Source: Alphaproteobacteria bacterium
Lineage (GTDB): Bacteria > Pseudomonadota > Alphaproteobacteria > Rs-D84
DNA length: 33,608 bases
Assembly (NCBI GenBank): GCA_009782315.1
Contig: WRJH01000005.1
Span: 1 to 33,608, forward strand
Reading direction: 5' to 3'
Positions 25,252 to 32,235 of the stretch are shown in pieces. Positions within the stretch are counted from its first letter, which is position 1; the number at the start of each line of letters is the position of its first letter. Position numbers and translations under genes: made by a program. The notes below the pieces were generated by a model. It saw only the letters and a list, made by a program, of their open reading frames with translations. It did not search any database and was not told where the DNA came from.

Positions 25252-25330
25252 AGGTAATAGGTATTAGGTATAAGGTAAAAGGTGTTTAGAGTTTGCCCAC
25301 CTCATACCTATTACCTTATACCTTTTACCT
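25252..25330. repeat. inverted heptad array W9 (word AGGTAWN), mltG-porin gene
   Basis: Left arm: AGGTAAT, AGGTATT, AGGTATA, AGGTAAA, AGGTGTT. Right arm read inverted: AGGTAAA, AGGTATA, AGGTAAT, AGGTATG, AGGTGG. The right arm supplies the last Arg codon and TAA of mltG. Confidence 0.85.
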
Positions 25331-26338
25331 GTTATTCTTTATCTCTCGCCAGTTTTCGTGATTCACCTTATGCTCTTCATAAGTTTCGGAAAACAAATGT
25401 CCACCCGTGCCGTCCGCGACAAAGAACAAATATTTTGTTTCCACAGGGTTAAGCACGGCGGCGATCGCCGCGCGGCCGACGTTCGCAATCGGATGCGGCG
25501 GCAGGCCGTGGTTCATATAAGTATTATACGGATGCGCGCGCTTCAAATGACCGGTCAGCAAAGGTTTGCCGCGCATATCGCCCAGGCCGTCCGTCACGGC
25601 ATACACGACCGTCGGGTCGGCTTGCAGTCGCATGTTTTGATTCAGCCGGTTAATATAGACGCCCGCAACTATCGGCATTTCCCGCGCTTTCGGGGTTTCC
25701 TTTTGTACGATGGACGCAAGGGTCATGACTTCGTCCCAATTTTCCAACGGCGCGGGCAACGCGCCCCGCCCCGATTCGAATCGGTCCCGAACGTCGGACA
25801 TTCGCAGGCGCATTAATTCCACAACCGACGCGCGCGACGCGCCCTTTGCAACGCGGTATGTGTCCGGAAACAATTCGCCGTCGCGCGGACACGAATCGTT
25901 AATCCCAACGCACGCGCGGCCGGTTAAAAATTTATTCTGGTCCAGCAATTCGACGATTTGTTTGACGGTCAGTCCCTCTGGAATCAACACTGTCGTGGTC
26001 GCAATGTCGCCGTGCGCCATCATGCGCGCGACGTGGAACGCGCTGGACCCCGCCGGAATGTCGTACAGCCCGCGCTTTACGTTTCCGGAAATCAACCGGA
26101 CCGTCATTTTGAATCCGTCTTCGCTGTCTATGAACCCCCTCTCTTTCAACTGTCCAGCGACGGACGATATGGTCGCGCCGGCGCCGACGGTGAACGCGGC
26201 GTCCTGTTTGACATTCGACCGGATTCCGAAATACCAAAACCCGAACAATATGCCGAACAATGTCCATGCCATAAATATGACCAGCCAGGCGCGATGCCCA
26301 AGAATTTTCATTGTCGTTTTCGGTTTTTGTTTTTTCAT
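25325..26338 (-). CDS. mltG: endolytic murein transglycosylase MltG
   Basis: Inner-membrane YceG-family enzyme that cleaves nascent peptidoglycan glycan strands. One N-terminal transmembrane segment (WLVIFMAWTLFGILFGFWYF), then a LysM-like part, then the catalytic domain with LASIVQKETP; the Glu after the Lys corresponds, from memory of the E. coli protein, to the catalytic Glu. QADPTVVYAV and YNTYMNHGLPPHPIANVG follow. I start at MKKQKPKTT (26338; 337 residues): the 57 upstream codons in the track ORF translate repeat DNA. It follows fabF, the usual alphaproteobacterial order. Its stop codon lies inside heptad array W9. Confidence 0.93.
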   Translation of the reverse strand: MKKQKPKTTMKILGHRAWLVIFMAWTLFGILFGFWYFGIRSNVKQDAAFTVGAGATISSVAGQLKERGFIDSEDGFKMTVRLISGNVKRGLYDIPAGSSAFHVARMMAHGDIATTTVLIPEGLTVKQIVELLDQNKFLTGRACVGINDSCPRDGELFPDTYRVAKGASRASVVELMRLRMSDVRDRFESGRGALPAPLENWDEVMTLASIVQKETPKAREMPIVAGVYINRLNQNMRLQADPTVVYAVTDGLGDMRGKPLLTGHLKRAHPYNTYMNHGLPPHPIANVGRAAIAAVLNPVETKYLFFVADGTGGHLFSETYEEHKVNHENWREIKNNR

Positions 26339-26339
26339 A

Positions 26340-26376
26340 GTTCGTACCCGTGTTCGTGGTTCGTGTTCGTATCTGC
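26340..26376. repeat. single-arm word array W11 (TTCGTGN) before mltG
   Basis: TTCGTAC, CCGTG, TTCGTGG, TTCGTG, TTCGTAT in tandem next to the mltG start. No inverted partner was found; a C-run/G-run palindromic element lies where it would be expected. Confidence 0.6.
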
Positions 26377-26382
26377 CAATTG

Positions 26383-26495
26383 CTCCCCCATCGGGGGGAG
26401 CCGAAAGACGCAAAGCGTCTTTCGGTGGGGGGCAAAAATAAACATATCTATCCCCCCACCGACGGCTTTGCCGTCGACTCCCCCCAAAGGGGGAG
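26383..26495. repeat. C-run/G-run palindromic element, intergenic copy
   Basis: Modules in order: CTCCCCC..GGGGGGAG hairpin; CCGAAAGACGC..GCGTCTTTCGG hairpin; TGGGGGG..CCCCCCA long stem over an AT-rich linker; GACGGCTTTGCCGTC hairpin; CTCCCCCC..GGGGGAG hairpin. Flanked by AATT on both sides. A second copy with different inner hairpins lies inside lepA. Confidence 0.8.
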
Positions 26496-26518
26496 TAATT
26501 AACCGTCACAGAGACGAA

Positions 26519-27748
26519 TTATACTTTCTTCATAACAAGCGTTGCGTTCGTGCCGCCGAATCCGAACGAATTGGACAGCGCGACATCGACATTGCGCTCT
26601 TTCGCGACGTTCGGAACCAAATCGCATCCGGCGGCCGCGTCTTCCGGGTCGTTCAGATTGATTGTCGGCGGAACTTTTCCGTCGCGGATGGAAAGCGCGC
26701 AAAATATTGCCTCTATCGCGCCTGCGCCGCCCAGCAAGTGCCCGGTCATGGATTTCGTGCTGGACATCGACCAACCCGAATTGCCGAACATATTCTTGAC
26801 CGCTTCCAATTCGCTGACATCGCCAAGCGGCGTCGACGTTCCGTGCGCGTTTATATAATCGACCGCGGCGGGTTCCAGGCCCGCATCTTTTAGCGCCATT
26901 TTCATAGAGCGCACGCCGCCTTCGCCGCCCGGCGCCGGGGCCGTCATATGATGCGCGTCGGCCGTCATTCCGTATCCGGCCAGTTCGGCGTAAATTTTCG
27001 CGCCGCGTTTTTTCGCGTGTTCGTATTCTTCCAAGACCAGGACGCCCGCGCCTTCGCCCATAACGAATCCGTCGCGGCCCTTGTCCCACGGGCGCATGGC
27101 GCCCGCCGGGTCGTCGTTGCGCGTCGACATCGCGCGCATCGCGGCGAACCCCGTCATGCCCAGGCGGTGAACGCCCGCCTCTGCGCCCCCTGCAACCATA
27201 ATGTCTGCGTCGCCGTATTGAATCATCCGCATCGCTTCGCCAATCGAATGGGCGCCGGTCGCGCACGCGGTGGCCAGCGCAATGTTCGGCCCCTTGAACC
27301 CGTATTTTATGGAAACGTATCCGGACGCCATATTTATTATGACCTTTGGCGCAAAGAACGGACTGATACTGCGCGGTCCTTTGGCGACCAGTTCTTTGGA
27401 CGATTCGTCTATGGATCCGGCGCCGCCGATTCCCGAACCGATGGAAACGCCGGCGCGTTCCTTGTCTATGGATTCCAAATCAAGTCCGGAATCCTTTACC
27501 GCTTCGTCCGCCGCGACCATCGCGTGCACGATGAACCGGTCCATGCGTCTTTGCTCTTTCGGGTCGACGACTTCGTCCGCGCTGTAATTGGCAACGCCCG
27601 CGATTTGACAAGACAGGTCGTCCCATTCCGGGCCGGAAAGTTTTACAATTCCGGATTGGCCCGCCAACAGCGATTTCCAAACGTTGTCTATGCCGACGCC
27701 ATTCGGCGCGACTATACCCATGCCGGTTATTACAACCCTGCGTTTCAT
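26519..27748 (-). CDS. fabF: beta-ketoacyl-ACP synthase II
   Basis: Condensing enzyme of fatty-acid elongation, using malonyl-ACP. Catalytic Cys in ATACATGAHS, His in NAHGTSTPLGD and His in MTGHLLGGAGAIEA are all present. VVITGMGIVAPNG at the start and the C-terminal SNSFGFGGTNATLVMKKV are diagnostic. Its 409 residues are normal. It is downstream of acpP, its acyl carrier; AAGGAG precedes ATG. Confidence 0.98.
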   Translation of the reverse strand: MKRRVVITGMGIVAPNGVGIDNVWKSLLAGQSGIVKLSGPEWDDLSCQIAGVANYSADEVVDPKEQRRMDRFIVHAMVAADEAVKDSGLDLESIDKERAGVSIGSGIGGAGSIDESSKELVAKGPRSISPFFAPKVIINMASGYVSIKYGFKGPNIALATACATGAHSIGEAMRMIQYGDADIMVAGGAEAGVHRLGMTGFAAMRAMSTRNDDPAGAMRPWDKGRDGFVMGEGAGVLVLEEYEHAKKRGAKIYAELAGYGMTADAHHMTAPAPGGEGGVRSMKMALKDAGLEPAAVDYINAHGTSTPLGDVSELEAVKNMFGNSGWSMSSTKSMTGHLLGGAGAIEAIFCALSIRDGKVPPTINLNDPEDAAAGCDLVPNVAKERNVDVALSNSFGFGGTNATLVMKKV

Positions 27749-27785
27749 AAAAAACTCCTTGTTTCATCCATTCATACACAAAACC

Positions 27786-27814
27786 AGCCACAAATGCAAT
27801 GCACATTTGTGGCT
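27786..27814 (-). promoter_or_regulatory. strong hairpin between acpP and fabF
   Basis: AGCCACAAATG-(7 nt)-CATTTGTGGCT, an 11-bp perfect stem in the 92-bp gap. On the minus strand it is followed only by GGTTTTG, so an mRNA processing or partial attenuation site that adjusts acpP over fabF is more likely than a full terminator. Confidence 0.5.
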
Positions 27815-27840
27815 GAAATTTATAAATCGACTTTTTTCGA

Positions 27841-28095
27841 TTATTCCGCTTTCGCTTCTTCTTTTTTCGCGTGCGCTTCGATATATTTCACGGCGTCGCC
27901 GACGGTGACCAGCTTGCCGGCCTGTTCGTCCGGAATGGTTATGCCGAATTTGGATTCGATTTCCATAACGAATTCAACGACGTCCAGGGAATCCGCGCCC
28001 AAATCGTTCACAAACGATGCGTTTTCCGTAATCTTTGCCTTGTCCACGCCCAGTTTTTCAGCAATCACACCCTGAACTTGTTCGAAAATAGTCAT
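27841..28095 (-). CDS. acpP: acyl carrier protein
   Basis: Carrier of growing acyl chains. The phosphopantetheine site is the Ser in LGADSLDVVEFVM. Acidic, 84 residues, with a short Lys/Glu/Ala tail after the usual end. ATG preceded by AAAGGAAA. It is the first gene of an acpP-fabF-mltG run and has its own promoter region with three TTGACA boxes. Confidence 0.97.
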   Translation of the reverse strand: MTIFEQVQGVIAEKLGVDKAKITENASFVNDLGADSLDVVEFVMEIESKFGITIPDEQAGKLVTVGDAVKYIEAHAKKEEAKAE

Positions 28096-28154
28096 TTTGT
28101 TTTCCTTTGTTGCGCCACAGGCCCCGTTATATTTTGTTACGAACCTGGACTGTT

Positions 28155-28182
28155 AATTTATTGCCATTGGGTAACTTGTCAA
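28155..28182 (-). promoter_or_regulatory. acpP promoter P3
   Basis: TTGACA (28177-28182), 16 bp, TAAATT. The proximal of three tandem TTGACA boxes upstream of acpP. Confidence 0.4.
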
Positions 28183-28196
28183 TGGCGACAGCATGT

Positions 28197-28226
28197 ATAT
28201 TACTATTCTATGGCCCCACCTGTCAA
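28197..28226 (-). promoter_or_regulatory. acpP promoter P2
   Basis: TTGACA (28221-28226), 18 bp, TAATAT. Confidence 0.5.
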
Positions 28227-28239
28227 GAAATTATAACGA

Positions 28240-28266
28240 ATTATAACAAGGCGTCATTTTTGTCAA
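28240..28266 (-). promoter_or_regulatory. acpP promoter P1
   Basis: TTGACA (28261-28266), 15 bp, TATAAT. Both hexamers are perfect though spacing is short. The -35 lies two bases after the stop of the recombinase-like gene. Confidence 0.5.
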
Positions 28267-28267
28267 A

Positions 28268-29269
28268 TTACAAAGATTCCGACAGGACTGTATTCATATT
28301 CTGCCGTAAACGGTAAATATCCGCAGACCATTCCAATCGCCGGGAAAGGAATTTGTGCACATCGTCCATTTTTACGCCGGGCGTTTTGGCCTTTGCGACA
28401 AGGCGTTTCCACGCGGCGCGCGGGTCGACCAGATGTCCGCCCCAATGCGGGAACACCCATTTGCCGTCTTCGGGCAAATCGCGCAAAAGATTGACGGCCA
28501 TATCGGAAAGCGGTTCGCCTTTCCAGGTTTCCTGGTTCAGATTCAATTCGGACCAGCGCATGGCGAAGATTTTGGACTTATTCTTGAACCCGTAAACCAG
28601 CATTAAAAAAGCGGCGCGGAATACGGGATTTTTTTCCGCCTTGGCCGCCGAATGCAGACGGCGCAGGCCCGCCGCGTTAAGCAGGCGCACGCCGCGCACT
28701 TCTTTGCATTTCGGAACGTCCAGCACCGGGTTGGACGACAGATATCCCTGCTGGCACGCGTATTTGAATATGCCGGACATAACCTCTCGCATGCGGTTGG
28801 CGGTCGGCGCGCCGCTGTGCGCCGCAATCTGTTCGTGCATCTGTTTTATCCGGTCTGTTGTAATCTTGTCTATTTCAATATCGGCAAGCGGCGCCCAAAG
28901 ACGCGACATCGCGCGTTTCAGTTTTTCCGTCGACGCGGGCGCGCGGCGAATTTTTGCCGAAACGAACGCGGCCGACAGACATGCGAACGAAATTTTCTTG
29001 CGGCGGATTTTGCGCGGCTGGCCGGCGACGGTCAAAACGCGTTCGATTTTGTCGCGCGCGACCGCGATGTCCATGCCGGGATAATTGCCTATAATTATCC
29101 GGGTGTCCTTGCCGCGCACCCTTTTGCGCGTAAAAAAGGTCTTTACCCCGCGCGCGGTCACATACATGCGCAGGCGCGGGTCGGCGATATCCTGGACTAC
29201 ATCGAATCCCGATTTCGGAATGGTCAGATTGTCCAAAATATGCGGCGAAAAATAAAACTGGTGGCTCAT
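28268..29269 (-). CDS. tyrosine-recombinase-like protein, catalytic residues lost
   Basis: Architecture of a P4-type phage integrase: N-terminal arm-binding domain (residues about 1-85, with TRKRVRGKDTRIIIGNYPGM), a core-binding SAM-like domain (about 90-180, STEKLKRAMSRL to GIFKYACQQGYLSSNP), and a catalytic-domain remnant (about 190-333). The active site is eroded: the usual G-x-R-x-x-E reads GFKNKSKI, the HxLR motif reads HKFL, and no LGH box or terminal Tyr is present. The 333-codon frame is intact and sits between lepA and acpP with a good ribosome-binding site (AAGAGAGA). It is therefore more likely a retained DNA-binding protein than an active integrase or a fresh pseudogene. No attachment site was seen. 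Confidence 0.75.
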   Translation of the reverse strand: MSHQFYFSPHILDNLTIPKSGFDVVQDIADPRLRMYVTARGVKTFFTRKRVRGKDTRIIIGNYPGMDIAVARDKIERVLTVAGQPRKIRRKKISFACLSAAFVSAKIRRAPASTEKLKRAMSRLWAPLADIEIDKITTDRIKQMHEQIAAHSGAPTANRMREVMSGIFKYACQQGYLSSNPVLDVPKCKEVRGVRLLNAAGLRRLHSAAKAEKNPVFRAAFLMLVYGFKNKSKIFAMRWSELNLNQETWKGEPLSDMAVNLLRDLPEDGKWVFPHWGGHLVDPRAAWKRLVAKAKTPGVKMDDVHKFLSRRLEWSADIYRLRQNMNTVLSESL

Positions 29270-29311
29270 TCTCTCTTATCTCACTCTTGTTCCGAAATTC
29301 AATTGCATGGC

Positions 29312-31216
29312 TTAATCCCCCACTTTCAGCGCGTTGATAAACGCGGTCTGCGGAATTTCGACGTTGCCGAAACTGCGCAAGCGCTTTTTGCCCTCTTTCT
29401 GTTTTTCAAGCAGTTTGCGTTTGCGCGATATGTCGCCGCCGTAACATTTGGCCGTGACGTCCTTGCGATATGCCGCGATGGTTTCGCGCGCGATGATTTT
29501 TCCGCCGATGGCCGCCTGGATAGGAATTTTGAATTGGTGCCGCGGGATAAGGTCTTTTAATTTTTCAACAATCTGGCGGCCGCGCGTTGAAGCAAAAGAT
29601 TTGTGCGTCAGGAAAGACAAAGGTTCCACGACTTCTTCGTTTACCAGGACGGAAACTTTTACCAATTCGGATGTTTCGTATCCGTCCAGCGCGTAATCGA
29701 AAGACGCGTATCCGGACGTCAGCGATTTCACGCGGTCGTAAAAATCGAAAACTATTTCGGCCAGCGGCAGACGGTACGTCAGCACGGCGCGGTTTCCGAC
29801 GTAACTCATATTTTCCTGGATGCCCCGGCGTTCAGAGCACAGCGCCATAATTCCGCCCAAATATTGATCGGGCAGCATGATGGTCGCGCGAACCCACGGT
29901 TCTTGGATAAATTCTATGCGCGTGGGTTCGGGCATGTCGGCGGGATTTTCCAAATCTATGACTTCGCCGCCGCGCAGGTTCAGTTTGTAAAGCACCGACG
30001 GAATGGTGTTGATAAGGTTCAGATTGAATTCGCGCGTCAGTCGTTCGGAAATAATCTCCATATGAAGCAGGCCCAAAAATCCGCAGCGCAGTCCGAATCC
30101 CAGCGCGCTGGACTTTTCAACCGTGAACACGAACGACGCGTCGTTCAGCGCCAGTTTTTCCGCAGATTCGCGAAGCGTCGGATAATCGTCCGCCTCTACC
30201 GGAAAGAAGGATGAAAATACAACCGGTATGGATGGCTTGAAACCCGGCAATGGGGTAACCCCCCCCCCCCTGGGGGGAGTCGACGCGCAAAGCGCGTCGG
30301 TGGGGGGAATATTATTTCGTCCCCCCACCATCGCTTCGCTCTGGCTCCCCCCAAGGGGGGAGCGATTAACAATGGCACCAGCCTCTGTAATCGTATCGCC
30401 GACCTTGCAATCGTGGATTGTTTTCATGCCGGTGATGATGAATCCGACTTCGCCGGCGGAAAGCGTCTCGACGTTAACCATTTTCGGCGTAAAGTATCCG
30501 ATTTTATCAACGGTGTATTCCGCGCCCGTAGCAATGAATTTTATTTTCTGGCCGCGCGATAATTTTCCGTCGACAACGCGCACCAATACGACGACGCCCA
30601 GATACGAATCGTACCAAGAATCGACAAGCAAGGCGCGCGTCGGCGCGGATTCGTCGCCATGCGGACTTGGCATTTTCTGGACGATTGCTTCCAACAGTTC
30701 CGGAACGCCTTCGCCGGTTTTGCCGGACACGCACAATGCCTGGCTGGCATCTATTCCTACGACGTCCGCGACCTGTTCGCGCGTGCCGCATATATCGGAC
30801 GACGGCAAATCTATTTTGTTCAAAACCGGCTGGATTTCCAAATCGTTGTCGATGGCCAAATACGCGTTGGCCAATGTCTGCGCTTGGACCCCCTGGGTCG
30901 CATCGACAATCAACAGCGCGCCTTCGCACGCGGCAAGGGACCGCGAAACTTCATAGGTAAAATCGACATGCCCCGGCGTGTCCATCAGATTCAGTTGGTA
31001 AACCTGGCCGTCTTTCGCTTTGTAATTCAACCGCACTGTTTGCGCCTTGATTGTAATTCCGCGTTCGCGTTCGATGTCCATGGAATCCAGGACCTGCGCC
31101 TTCATTTCGCGCGATTCAAGACCGCCGGTATATTCGATAATCCGGTCGGACAAAGTCGATTTCCCATGGTCGATATGGGCGATGATTGCAAAATTTCTGA
31201 TATTTTTTTGAGTCAT
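29312..31216 (-). CDS. lepA: elongation factor 4 (LepA) with in-frame repeat insertion
   Basis: Ribosome-associated GTPase. G1 [15 protein letters not shown]3 [17 protein letters not shown]4 NKIDLPS, then [15 protein letters not shown] and the C-terminal [20 protein letters not shown]. At 634 residues it is about 35 longer than usual. The excess lies between [13 protein letters not shown] and PLPGFKPS and is translated from a C-run/G-run palindromic repeat (about 30256-30370). The reading frame is kept. Own promoter upstream; the recombinase-like gene follows after 42 bp. Confidence 0.97.
   Translation of the reverse strand: MTQKNIRNFAIIAHIDHGKSTLSDRIIEYTGGLESREMKAQVLDSMDIERERGITIKAQTVRLNYKAKDGQVYQLNLMDTPGHVDFTYEVSRSLAACEGALLIVDATQGVQAQTLANAYLAIDNDLEIQPVLNKIDLPSSDICGTREQVADVVGIDASQALCVSGKTGEGVPELLEAIVQKMPSPHGDESAPTRALLVDSWYDSYLGVVVLVRVVDGKLSRGQKIKFIATGAEYTVDKIGYFTPKMVNVETLSAGEVGFIITGMKTIHDCKVGDTITEAGAIVNRSPLGGSQSEAMVGGRNNIPPTDALCASTPPRGGGVTPLPGFKPSIPVVFSSFFPVEADDYPTLRESAEKLALNDASFVFTVEKSSALGFGLRCGFLGLLHMEIISERLTREFNLNLINTIPSVLYKLNLRGGEVIDLENPADMPEPTRIEFIQEPWVRATIMLPDQYLGGIMALCSERRGIQENMSYVGNRAVLTYRLPLAEIVFDFYDRVKSLTSGYASFDYALDGYETSELVKVSVLVNEEVVEPLSFLTHKSFASTRGRQIVEKLKDLIPRHQFKIPIQAAIGGKIIARETIAAYRKDVTAKCYGGDISRKRKLLEKQKEGKKRLRSFGNVEIPQTAFINALKVGD
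30259..30362. repeat. C-run/G-run palindromic element inside lepA
   Basis: Same module order as 26383-26495: C12..GGGGGGAG, an inner hairpin CGACGCG..CGCGTCG, TGGGGGG..CCCCCCA around an AT-rich linker, then CTCCCCCC..GGGGGGAG. It is in frame with lepA and adds about 36 residues. One end is a run of 12 C. Confidence 0.85.
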
Positions 31217-31250
31217 TTTTTATTCCTAAATACGCGATACGCATTGCCGC

Positions 31251-31278
31251 ATATTAACGTATTGTAAAAAATTTGCAA
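31251..31278 (-). promoter_or_regulatory. lepA promoter
   Basis: Minus-strand TTGCAA (31273-31278), 16 bp, TAATAT (31251-31256), about 35 nt before the ATG. Confidence 0.45.
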
Positions 31279-31291
31279 GCAAAACCGTATT

Positions 31292-31458
31292 CGTCATTGC
31301 GAGGAACATTTGTCTGACGCTGGGGCGTCTGCAAATGTGACGCGGCAATCCAGTAAATAAAGTGCGCCGGCTTTGCCGGCGCGACAAATCAACTGGATTG
31401 CTTCGGCAGAAAAACACGGTTGTTACCAACCGTGATTTTTCTTTCTCGCAATGACGGG
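31292..31458. repeat. GTCATTGCGAG cloverleaf repeat, copy 4
   Basis: Arm 1 ACATTTG..CAAATGT with inner GACG..CGTC, arm 2 CAATCCAGT..ACTGGATTG with inner GCGCCGGC-TTT-GCCGGCGC, arm 3 CACGGTTG..CAACCGTG. It lies between lepA and the PNPOx-like gene, six bases from that gene's stop. Confidence 0.85.
31410..31440 (-). terminator. terminator after the rbfA operon (arm 3 of repeat copy 4)
   Basis: AAAAATCACGGTTG-GTAA-CAACCGTGTTTTT on the minus strand, directly after the last gene of the operon. Confidence 0.6.
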
Positions 31459-31463
31459 ATGAA

Positions 31464-31898
31464 TTAAAACCCGCCCTTTTCCACTTTGAACTCTTTGTAA
31501 AATTTGTAATTTTCGGGAATAAATTCCAGAACGGAAAAATCGCCGCCGTCTTTTCCGTCCGGATAATACATCTTCCACGAATCGTCCCACAGCGCGTCTT
31601 TGGTTTCAGAGTCTGTGATTTCATGCACGGTTCCGGACAGCGTCAGACCGTTGAACGCGTCGTCATATCCGTAAACCGCCGCCCGTGAATTCGCGCGGAT
31701 TTGCCCGATTTTATTCGACGAAGTATTGGTGATGAAAAGCAGCCGGTCGTCCCCCTTGAAATAATCCGACAGGTGCGGCGCAATCGCCCCGTTCCGAATA
31801 TTTATAAGCGCGCGCATATCGGGCGCGCCGTCGTTCAACGTCGCCAGCATAACGACGTGCCGCCCGTCCATGAATTTAATCGCATCGGATTTTGTCAT
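31464..31898 (-). CDS. pyridoxamine 5'-phosphate oxidase-like FMN-binding protein
   Basis: 144 residues of the split-barrel flavin-binding fold (PNPOx-like superfamily). The pattern HVVMLATLNDGAPDMRALI, then LLFITNTSSNKIGQIRANSR, AAVYGYDDAFNGLTLSGTV and the acidic YYPDGKDGGDFSVLEFIPE are usual for small general-stress members. It likely binds FMN, F420 or heme in the cytosol; the substrate is unknown. It starts one base after the rbfA stop, so it is translationally coupled in the operon. Confidence 0.8.
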   Translation of the reverse strand: MTKSDAIKFMDGRHVVMLATLNDGAPDMRALINIRNGAIAPHLSDYFKGDDRLLFITNTSSNKIGQIRANSRAAVYGYDDAFNGLTLSGTVHEITDSETKDALWDDSWKMYYPDGKDGGDFSVLEFIPENYKFYKEFKVEKGGF

Positions 31899-31899
31899 T

Positions 31900-32235
31900 T
31901 CAAATACTCCTTAACAATTCGTCTATCCGTTCGGATTTTTCCAAAGTGTCGTCGTAAACGAATCGGATTTCCGGAACGTATTTTTGACGGATTCGCGCGG
32001 CTAATTCGTGTCGAACTATGGGCGTTACGAATTCCAATTTTTCCCGCAGGCCTTTTATATCCAGGGGCGCGTGATAATAGATTTTTATAAACTGCAAGCC
32101 GCTGTCGGCGTCGACAATCGACACTCGCGACAAAACCGCGTCGTCCGCGAAACGGTCGCGGAATATTTCCGCGACGGTTTTGCGTATGTTCGACGCGACG
32201 CGCACGCCCCTGTTATTTGCGATTTGTTTTTTCAT
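31900..32235 (-). CDS. rbfA: ribosome-binding factor A
   Basis: 30S maturation factor binding helix 1 of 16S rRNA, important at low temperature. KH-like fold: RVASNIRKTVAEIFRDRFAD, SRVSIVDADSGLQFIKIYYH, and VRHELAARIRQKYVPEIRFVYDDTLEKSERIDELL are typical. Its 111 residues are normal. Its first 23 bases overlap the upstream gene. The usual alphaproteobacterial partners (infB, truB) are not next to it. Confidence 0.94.
   Translation of the reverse strand: MKKQIANNRGVRVASNIRKTVAEIFRDRFADDAVLSRVSIVDADSGLQFIKIYYHAPLDIKGLREKLEFVTPIVRHELAARIRQKYVPEIRFVYDDTLEKSERIDELLRSI

Noticed and set aside
25690-25710. Loss of catalytic Glu in MltG (VQKET instead of VEKET)
   Set aside because: By residue count on the E. 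coli protein from memory, the catalytic Glu is the one after Lys, which is retained.
25650-26509. N-terminal 57-codon extension of mltG
   Set aside because: It translates the word array and the palindromic element; the membrane segment and family start follow at 26338.
28268-29269. Active integrative element next to acpP
   Set aside because: Catalytic residues are missing, and there is no tRNA target, direct repeat or cargo.
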